Below, in pieces: positions 1 to 6,671 of a DNA stretch of 33,549 bases; position 1 is the first letter of the stretch; every line of letters begins with the position of its first letter. The DNA is from Flavobacteriales bacterium TMED191 (GTDB taxonomy: Bacteria > Bacteroidota > Bacteroidia > Flavobacteriales > TMED113). The DNA lies in contig NHIO02000007.1 in the NCBI GenBank assembly GCA_002171975.2, positions 1 through 33,549 of the forward strand, written 5' to 3'. A program made the position numbers and the translations under genes. Below the pieces are notes generated by a model. That model ran no database searches and was not told where the DNA came from. It saw nothing but the letters and a program-made list of their open reading frames with translations.

Positions 1-413
1 ATCAAATTGATAGACTTTTTAAGGAGATAAACAATACAGGAGCTACATTTACAATTATAGCAAGTCCTCATCCATTTACATTTAGTACAGAGGCATCTTT
101 TATCAATTTTCGTGAGGAGTTTGATTATTTTATTGATAGATTAAATGAAGTAGATAATAATGGAATTGTATTTTTGAGTGGTGGAGATTTATTTAATTTT
201 CCTCAGTTAAATCAATTTAGTTTGGAAGAAAAACCAAATGGTTTTCAATCATTTGTTTATGAATTTAATACTCCATCCTTATCTGATAATATGTATTCCT
301 TAGTTAGTATAAAAGGACGTGAAAATAATAGAATACTTTATCTAGAAAGTTATAATGAGAATGGAACCTTGATTTTTAAAAAGCATTTTCATCAAAATCA
401 ATTAAAATCTTAA
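1..413 (+). CDS. PhoD-like phosphatase, C-terminal fragment
   Basis: The frame is open from base 3 to the stop at 411-413, so the gene begins before the window; about 136 residues are visible. The layout resembles the end of PhoD-type (alkaline phosphatase D / calcineurin-like) phosphatases: a strand reading GATFTIIASP, a segment with NFREEFDYFIDRL, then NGIVFLSGGD where PhoD proteins have a GVVFLSGD-x-H metal-binding motif, and a final beta-rich part with SLVSIKG and LYLESYNENG. The metal-ligand histidine expected after the SGD motif is not present (SGGDLFNF), so activity is uncertain. An ATG at 174 lies inside this frame but is not the real start. The stop codon overlaps that of the convergent FAS1 gene. 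The family call rests on pattern only. Confidence 0.5.
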   Translation, partial: QIDRLFKEINNTGATFTIIASPHPFTFSTEASFINFREEFDYFIDRLNEVDNNGIVFLSGGDLFNFPQLNQFSLEEKPNGFQSFVYEFNTPSLSDNMYSLVSIKGRENNRILYLESYNENGTLIFKKHFHQNQLKS

Positions 414-1114
414 TTGATTAGTAATTTTTGTATATATTTTTGATTTCTTTCAGTATACTCTATCAAATAAAGACCTTCACTTACATTAGAAACATTAATA
501 CTGTTAGAATTTATATTACATGAATTGATATTTTTCCCATTTAAGTCTAGGATATTTATACTTTTGTAATTAAAATGTGGATTGATTTTAATGGTTTTTT
601 CATTTGGATCGTAGTACTGAAAAAGCGATTGTTGCTCCTCTATATTTACGCTATTAGCCCATATTAGGTCATTAATTATATGAATAGTTCCATTACATCC
701 ACAAATGTCTCCTATTTCTATTAATGCATTGTTAACATATGGGTCATCATAATAATTAATTGTTGAAACATTCTTATCCATCATTTCAATTGTAGTACCA
801 TTTAAATTTATTAGATCCTCTATTGATAAGTCTCCAAGGTGGATGTAATATGATATATAATCAATTAAATCACCTCCCAAAGTTAATATGCTATTTGCTG
901 AAGCAGTAGGAACATTATTTCCTGGAACAAACATGGTGTAATTAACATCTGAATCACAATCATTAAGGTATGAGAGTGCTTCAATGTTAAATGATAAAGC
1001 TAATTGAAAATATGTATTAACATTTTCATTCTGTAAAACTTCGTCTAGAATAGAGTTTTCGCAATTTTGCGAAAACCCTATAATAGGCATTAAAAAGATT
1101 ATAATCTTTTTCAT
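410..1114 (-). CDS. secreted FAS1 (fasciclin) domain protein with T9SS sorting tail
   Basis: A protein of 234 residues with a signal peptide (MKKIIIFLMPIIGFSQ, residues 1-16). Residues about 17-150 look like one fasciclin/FAS1 domain: the early strand YTMFVPGNNV matches the FAS1 'FaPtn' region, and NGTIHIINDLIW matches the closing 'NGxIHVID..L' motif. Residues about 165-234 fit a type A T9SS C-terminal sorting domain: SINILDLNGK, then SNVSEGLYLIEY, ending in KYIQKLLIN. FAS1 domains usually mediate adhesion, so a surface-attached or released adhesion role is inferred. The ATG overlaps the stop of the upstream hydrolase gene by four bases (ATGA), so the two are translationally coupled and probably form one transcription unit. 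The start is fixed by the signal peptide. Confidence 0.82.
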   Translation of the reverse strand: MKKIIIFLMPIIGFSQNCENSILDEVLQNENVNTYFQLALSFNIEALSYLNDCDSDVNYTMFVPGNNVPTASANSILTLGGDLIDYISYYIHLGDLSIEDLINLNGTTIEMMDKNVSTINYYDDPYVNNALIEIGDICGCNGTIHIINDLIWANSVNIEEQQSLFQYYDPNEKTIKINPHFNYKSINILDLNGKNINSCNINSNSINVSNVSEGLYLIEYTERNQKYIQKLLIN

Positions 1115-2793
1115 TGTACTTTGTAACTTTTTTCAACAGTTCCGTTATCAAATAATTGTAATATGATGTTTGCTTTTGAGTCTGAAGAGATTTCTCTTCC
1201 TGTAATATCAATTGTTTTTACAAGATTTCTTTTAATTCCTAGTTCACTGAGATTAATAGTACAACCTGTTACTGTTTCCAGACCTAAAGCAGCATATATT
1301 CTAGGACATATGAAGTCTTGAATCATTGCAGCCATTGCTACACCTTTAGCTTCTGACATATCTGGATTACCAATAGTTGCTTGACATGCGTAAGTTTCAG
1401 GTGTGAATTCGTCACCAGGTCCAAAAGGATTTGCTAAAGCTTGTGCAGGATATGCAAGAGGGTCTGTGGGATCATTGTTCCACCAGTCCCATGGAGCACC
1501 TTGTTCTCCCCATGGAAACAGACATGAACTTGCAGCTTGACCACAATTAATGCAATCATCACTTTCTTCTAACTGATCACCAGTAGGTGCGACAATTGGA
1601 AATAAACCTGGATATACATCATGGCCTTCAAATTCCCACACTGGATTACCATCGTCATCAAATAATGGAGAGCCAAACATATTAAGTGCCTGAACTTGAA
1701 GATTTGAGTTTGCAATTCCATCTCCATTTCCATACCAGCTATCATTTACACTCATACTTAAACCTTCAAATACATCATTGTTTCCAAGATTAGTTGCGTA
1801 TCTTTGAACTGCTAAAGATCCATGTCCTTCAATTACTATTTCTCCAGTTGTAGGTACAATAATATTACCTACTTCATATGGCGCATCTTCATCTAGATAA
1901 CATTGCATACTTGCCATTGGTACTTCCCCAGCGTTCATCCATGCACTATCCGGAATTGCTCCACCAATATTAAAGACCATACTTATTTCTGAACTATAAT
2001 CAACGTGATTAGGAATACATAAGGTAACATCAGTTGCATCAGTACTTCCATCGCCATCTAAATCAAGTTCTGGTAAAATTCCTTGAGTTGTACCATCTAG
2101 ATTACCTAAAAATTCAGGATTAATATATGGTACAGCGTCATTAATTCCATCACCATCAATGTCCATTGAAGTGTCCATGAATTTAGGTGTAGTAAGTTCA
2201 GTAGCGTAGTCATTTAGTGAAGCAGCTGCTAAGGATACGTATCCTCCAGTACCTAGTCCTCCAACAACAAATTGACATGATATTCCATATGGGTTTCCTT
2301 CTTCAACAGATTTTCTTAAGAATCTTACTGCTGTTCTTGTATCTTGAAGGCCTCTAAGTGCAGCTTGAATTAGACCTCTTCTTCTGACATCTGCATTTGT
2401 TGATGAAGGATTCCATCCTAATCTATATGAAATAGCAACTGCAACATATCCTTTTTTTGCAAAATTAGTACATTGTTCAACGATTGCATTATCTGTTTTT
2501 CCACCAGTAGCCTGTCCATTTAATCCAGGAGGTAAAAAACTGCCTGTATGTAACATGATAACAACAGGTCGACTAGTTTCTGTGTCGCCCTCAGGTGAAT
2601 ATATGTCCATTAATAAATCTTGAGTTGACGGAACTTGTCCTAGTAGAGTGGGGAATATGGATACATTATTTCCATAGACTATATCAGATGAGATTTCAAT
2701 ATTTTCAAACACTTCATCCAAATACCTTTCTTGGGCAATAATATTATTGTTGAATAATAGAATGAAGGTTAATAAAAGTAATATTTTTTTCAT
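1111..2793 (-). CDS. secreted alpha/beta-hydrolase (esterase-like) with T9SS-type tail
   Basis: A protein of 560 residues with a signal peptide (about residues 1-20, ending IIAQ). The fold resembles the carboxylesterase / BD-FAE group: LLMDIYSPEGD, an oxyanion-type PVVIMLHTGSF (76-86), GYVAVAISYRLGW, DTRTAVRFLRK, and a nucleophile-elbow position reading GLGTGG (179-184), where the active family has GxSxGG. The nucleophilic serine is therefore apparently replaced by glycine. Two aspartate-rich loops, DIDGDGIND (211-219) and DLDGDGSTD (244-252), look like calcium-binding repeats in an insertion. The last ~45 residues (VKTIDITGREIS, then FDNGTVEKSYKVQ) fit the 'GRE...DGxVEK' variant of the T9SS sorting domain often seen in marine Flavobacteriales. 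It may be a catalytically dead or atypical esterase exported by T9SS. It is coupled to the FAS1 gene. Confidence 0.75.
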   Translation of the reverse strand: MKKILLLLTFILLFNNNIIAQERYLDEVFENIEISSDIVYGNNVSIFPTLLGQVPSTQDLLMDIYSPEGDTETSRPVVIMLHTGSFLPPGLNGQATGGKTDNAIVEQCTNFAKKGYVAVAISYRLGWNPSSTNADVRRRGLIQAALRGLQDTRTAVRFLRKSVEEGNPYGISCQFVVGGLGTGGYVSLAAASLNDYATELTTPKFMDTSMDIDGDGINDAVPYINPEFLGNLDGTTQGILPELDLDGDGSTDATDVTLCIPNHVDYSSEISMVFNIGGAIPDSAWMNAGEVPMASMQCYLDEDAPYEVGNIIVPTTGEIVIEGHGSLAVQRYATNLGNNDVFEGLSMSVNDSWYGNGDGIANSNLQVQALNMFGSPLFDDDGNPVWEFEGHDVYPGLFPIVAPTGDQLEESDDCINCGQAASSCLFPWGEQGAPWDWWNNDPTDPLAYPAQALANPFGPGDEFTPETYACQATIGNPDMSEAKGVAMAAMIQDFICPRIYAALGLETVTGCTINLSELGIKRNLVKTIDITGREISSDSKANIILQLFDNGTVEKSYKVQ

Positions 2794-2820
2794 AGTTTAA
2801 ATTTTAATTAAAATAATACG

Positions 2821-2853
2821 CCAAGATATAATAAATCCCTTAGTTTACGCAAA
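2821..2853 (-). promoter_or_regulatory. Bacteroidota-type promoter for the hydrolase-FAS1 unit
   Basis: On the minus strand, TTTG (2850-2853) is followed after 21 bases by TATCTTGG (2821-2828), one mismatch from the TAnnTTTG -7 element. The start codon at 2793 lies 27 bases downstream. The element sits in the 76-bp gap after the TonB-receptor gene, so the pair of T9SS cargo genes is probably transcribed separately from the receptor. Confidence 0.5.
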
Positions 2854-2869
2854 TTTGATTGTGCTAAAT

Positions 2870-5800
2870 TTAATCAATATCGATAGTTAGTGCAAAGTAT
2901 GACATTCTTCCCACTCTGGGTCCACCATATACTTGATATACTTTATTATTTAATAGGTTTGATACACCGATTTTAAAATTTGACATAAACTTATTCATTA
3001 GCTTAATATCTCTATTTATCTGAGCATCAAGTGTTCCATAGCTTGGAACTTGTCCTGTAAATTGAGGAGAGCCTTCAAATAAGAACCCTTTAATCCATCT
3101 ATAATTAAAAGATAAATTATATTTTGTTTTTTGTTTTTGACTAATTCTAAATTTATTTGATAAGCCTAAATTAAATTTATGTTCTGGCGTATTAAATGCT
3201 GGAACTAAAGGATCTCTAGTTTCTTCATTAATTAATTTATTCCATGAATAATTTCCGTTAAGAGCAGTATTTTCGTTCATGTAATAATTTATTCCAATAC
3301 TAAAGCCTTGTGTCTGTATTTTACCAGAAGCATTAGCAGCAACTCTCCAAAATTTAGTAGAAGAAGGAATAATTGATGTATAATCATCGATTTCTTGACC
3401 AATGTATTCTGCCCATCCTAAATCTACATCTTCAGCAGTTGCTGAAATCTGATTTAATTGAGATGTATTATATGTGGCTCCAAATTGATAGCCTATAAAA
3501 TTATTATATAATGAGTAATAATAACTTGCATCTAAATATATTTTGTTCAATAAAGTTGTTCTAATACCAAGTTCAATTGTTTTGACTTTTTCAGGTTGTA
3601 TCGGATCTATCTCTAATTTTCCATATTTTAATGCTGCACCATCTGCATTACCTAAACTACTATTTTCAGCAGCTAAACAGTCAAGCATAGCATCTACAGT
3701 TACAAAGTTTTCATTGTATCCAAATCCATCAATATTTCCAATTAATGTTGCAGGTCCTGCATTATAATCAAGATACTGATCAGTTAGGGTAGGGTTACGA
3801 ATTGCAGATGATAACGATAATCTAATAATATCACGTTCATTTGGTTTATAGACTAAAGATGTAGCAGGTGAAAATAAATAGTTAAAGTTTTGATTTTTAT
3901 CTATTCTAGCAGTTGCATTTAATAGCAGAGTCTCACCTAAAAATTGTTGACTATATCCAATGTACGATCCAAATTCATAATTTCTAATTTTTCTTTTAAC
4001 AGTGTCTGTCTCCATTAACGGTGACATTATAGTTTCTTGAATCAAAGTACCATTTTCTAATATCCATCCGCCAATTGTTTCAGTGTAAATAGTATCTCCT
4101 AATGAATTTAATTTGGGTCTTTGTATATATTCAAATCCATCATTAAATATAGAACCTCTTGAATCAGGGGTGTATAGTCTACCATTAACTCCAATTTGAA
4201 ATTCTCCAAATTGTGTTTCAATTTTTTTTTCTGATTGCAAATGATATAAACTTGATTTGTCATAAAATCTAGTCCCACCAATTAAGTTTCCATATTCATC
4301 ATATCTTGTATTTGATGTAATTTCATTAAAAATGATATTAAATTCTTCACTGTTTGGGTCTAAATATGAATATGCCCATTCACCTATTGCATTATCTGCA
4401 TATTCTCTAGCAAGATTATGATATTGTGCAAGTAGATTTGGGTAGTTATTTAATAGGTTTTGCATATTTTCTTGCCAACCACTAAGGCTTCCATATTCAG
4501 TTATCCATTCACTGTCTGTCATAAATCCATCAATATCGGATTGCATCATGTCGATAATTTCATCATTCCAAAATATTGCATATGAATCCCACATCCAATC
4601 TCCGTTACTAGCAGACCTATCGGTAAGAGCCTGAGCTGTTGCTACAATATCATATGAGTCTCCAGCATCTTCATGTGTAGAGTATAGTCTAATGAAAAAA
4701 TTATCATTTCTTTTATATTCAATCTTATTTTGCCAAAAACGAATATTTTTTAAACTGTATCTATTATCTCCTTGATATATTGTAGTTCCGCTACCAAAAT
4801 TAAATGAATAAATAAGTTCGTTTCTATTGTTCTTTTTTGTAAATAGACTGTAATCTAAGTCATTTTTATTTTCTTCTTTATAAGAAACATCATTCCATTT
4901 AATATGAAAAGCAGTATTAAATTTAAAATTTTCAGTATTGTAATCAGCTAAGGAGCCTTCTGAATAACCTGTTCTATGTACAGTTTCCATCCCAGGAAAA
5001 GCATTAAATGAAGCGGTTTTATTGTATTCATCCCCATACACATTTACTGCATCATATCCTCCAGGATTATATATATTTGACTCTGTATCATATGAAGCAT
5101 CAATATTATTAGCTTCCCAATCATTTGCCTTCATTTTTTGCAAATTAATTTTGTAGCCAATTTCATAATTATTCTTTAATTTTTTATTTTCTGCATACCT
5201 AAAGCAATGTTCAATCAATGCTCTTTCTCCAATTTTTACTTGGTAGGTTGTACCTGAGAACATAAATGGATCTTTTGTTGACATATTAATTACTCCATTA
5301 AATGCATTTGGACCATATAATGCAGAATTTGCACCAACAATAATTTCTACACCCTTAGTATCTAGCTCGGTGGTTCCTAAGAAGTTACCTAGTGAAAAAT
5401 TTAACCCAGGTGATTGATTATCAACACCATCAATAATTTGTAATGATCTTACTGGTGAAGTACTATTAAATCCTCTAGTATTAATTATTTTAAAACCTAA
5501 GCTAGCTGAAGTTAAATCTACACCTTTTAAACTTCCTAGTCCTTCATAAAAACTTGATGCAGGTGTTTCTTTTATTGCAATTACATCCATTGCTTCAATT
5601 GTTACTGGAGATTGTTTAAGTTTTTTGCTTAATCTGTTATCAACAATATTAATGTCACTTAGAATTAATTCATCTTTTGTGAGTTTTATAATTAAATTTT
5701 GATCTATTTTTTTTATGTTTATCACTTCTGTTTTATATCCAATATAAGAACATTCAAGATTAACAGGTAAGCTATCGGTTTGTATAATAAAACTACCATT

Positions 5801-5980
5801 GAAGTCTGTTGTTGCACCGCGATTTTGGTTCTTAATTATAATATTTGCGCCAATTAATAAGTCACTTGAATTTTTATCTTTTATAGATCCTTTTATTGTA
5901 TTTTGTGAAATAATTTTATATCCAAAAAAGATGTTGATGAATAAAAAATAATGTAATATTTTATGCAAAGGATTTTTCAC
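2870..5980 (-). CDS. TonB-dependent outer-membrane receptor with carboxypeptidase-like regulatory domain
   Basis: A receptor of about 1036 residues. After a hydrophobic signal segment (ILHYFLFINIFFGYKIISQ) there is a carboxypeptidase-regulatory-like domain (about residues 27-105: NTIKGSIKDK, GANIIIKN, RGATTDFNGSF, ECSYIGYKT), a plug domain (about 120-245, with INTRGFNS, LQIIDGV, EIIVGANSALYGPNAFNGVINM) and a long 22-strand-type beta-barrel ending near FALTIDID. I prefer the GTG at 5978-5980. It gives a proper signal peptide and leaves a 7-bp gap to the upstream LOG gene; earlier in-frame starts would run into that gene. No SusD partner is present, so this is not a classic polysaccharide-utilisation pair; the substrate is unknown (siderophore, vitamin or peptide are possible). 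The gene follows LOG closely and may be cotranscribed with it. Confidence 0.88.
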   Translation of the reverse strand: MKNPLHKILHYFLFINIFFGYKIISQNTIKGSIKDKNSSDLLIGANIIIKNQNRGATTDFNGSFIIQTDSLPVNLECSYIGYKTEVINIKKIDQNLIIKLTKDELILSDINIVDNRLSKKLKQSPVTIEAMDVIAIKETPASSFYEGLGSLKGVDLTSASLGFKIINTRGFNSTSPVRSLQIIDGVDNQSPGLNFSLGNFLGTTELDTKGVEIIVGANSALYGPNAFNGVINMSTKDPFMFSGTTYQVKIGERALIEHCFRYAENKKLKNNYEIGYKINLQKMKANDWEANNIDASYDTESNIYNPGGYDAVNVYGDEYNKTASFNAFPGMETVHRTGYSEGSLADYNTENFKFNTAFHIKWNDVSYKEENKNDLDYSLFTKKNNRNELIYSFNFGSGTTIYQGDNRYSLKNIRFWQNKIEYKRNDNFFIRLYSTHEDAGDSYDIVATAQALTDRSASNGDWMWDSYAIFWNDEIIDMMQSDIDGFMTDSEWITEYGSLSGWQENMQNLLNNYPNLLAQYHNLAREYADNAIGEWAYSYLDPNSEEFNIIFNEITSNTRYDEYGNLIGGTRFYDKSSLYHLQSEKKIETQFGEFQIGVNGRLYTPDSRGSIFNDGFEYIQRPKLNSLGDTIYTETIGGWILENGTLIQETIMSPLMETDTVKRKIRNYEFGSYIGYSQQFLGETLLLNATARIDKNQNFNYLFSPATSLVYKPNERDIIRLSLSSAIRNPTLTDQYLDYNAGPATLIGNIDGFGYNENFVTVDAMLDCLAAENSSLGNADGAALKYGKLEIDPIQPEKVKTIELGIRTTLLNKIYLDASYYYSLYNNFIGYQFGATYNTSQLNQISATAEDVDLGWAEYIGQEIDDYTSIIPSSTKFWRVAANASGKIQTQGFSIGINYYMNENTALNGNYSWNKLINEETRDPLVPAFNTPEHKFNLGLSNKFRISQKQKTKYNLSFNYRWIKGFLFEGSPQFTGQVPSYGTLDAQINRDIKLMNKFMSNFKIGVSNLLNNKVYQVYGGPRVGRMSYFALTIDID

Positions 5981-5987
5981 AATGAAG

Positions 5988-6671
5988 TTAAAAGTTAGGT
6001 GAAAATTTAGATTTTTTATAAAAATTATCAATTGTTTGAATGACATCATCAATATCATCTAATAAGACAAAGTTATCTAAGTCTGATTGGTTAATACATT
6101 TTTCCTTTTTAAATACAACATCTCTCATCCAATCAAGTAAACCTTTCCAATAATCAGTTCCATATAGTATAATTGGAATTTTTTGAATTTTTTCTGTCTG
6201 AATTAATGTAATTGTTTCAAATAATTCATCAAGAGTTCCAACGCCACCAGGCATGATAACAAATGCCTGTGCATATTTCACAAACATTACTTTACGAACG
6301 AAAAAATAGTTAAAATCAATACTTTTATCATAGTCAATATATTGGTTTGGGGTCTGTTCAAAGGGTAAATCGATATTCAGTCCTACAGACGGTCCTTTGC
6401 CTTTTTTTGCGCCTTTATTTGCAGCCTCCATTATCCCAGGACCACCACCAGTAATTATACCATAACCTTTCTTTGTTAACTCTTCTGCTAATGTAACCGT
6501 ATCTTGGTAATAGGGATTTGGCTCTTTTGTTCTAGCAGATCCAAATATTGATATACATGGCCCTATGTTTGAAAGTTTTTCAAAACCTTCAACAAATTCT
6601 GACATTATTTTAAAAACACTCCAAGTATTTTGTTGAGAGTTGCTTTTCCAGGTTTTTCTTCCTTTAATCAT
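5988..6671 (-). CDS. LOG/TIGR00730-family Rossmann-fold protein (nucleoside 5'-monophosphate phosphoribohydrolase-like)
   Basis: A protein of 227 residues with the two hallmarks of the LOG ('lonely guy') family: GGGPGIMEAAN (75-85) and PGGVGTLDE (141-149), which together bind the nucleotide phosphate and form the active site. Characterised members remove the base from cytokinin riboside 5'-monophosphates, AMP or related nucleotides; in bacteria without cytokinin signalling the role is probably nucleotide salvage or clean-up. The protein is of normal length for the longer bacterial LOG type. Its ATG overlaps the end of uvrA by 8 bases, so translation is coupled to uvrA; the TonB-receptor gene follows after 7 bases. 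The uvrA-LOG pairing is, to my recollection, common in Flavobacteriia. Confidence 0.88.
   Translation of the reverse strand: MIKGRKTWKSNSQQNTWSVFKIMSEFVEGFEKLSNIGPCISIFGSARTKEPNPYYQDTVTLAEELTKKGYGIITGGGPGIMEAANKGAKKGKGPSVGLNIDLPFEQTPNQYIDYDKSIDFNYFFVRKVMFVKYAQAFVIMPGGVGTLDELFETITLIQTEKIQKIPIILYGTDYWKGLLDWMRDVVFKKEKCINQSDLDNFVLLDDIDDVIQTIDNFYKKSKFSPNF

Noticed and set aside
174..413. A short separate gene starting at the ATG at 174
   Set aside because: The same frame is open back to the window edge and reads as the rest of a PhoD-like domain, so the ATG is internal.
5981..6058. Longer N-terminus of the TonB receptor from 6058
   Set aside because: It would overlap the LOG gene by 71 bases and put about 26 extra residues before the signal segment; the GTG at 5980 fits better.
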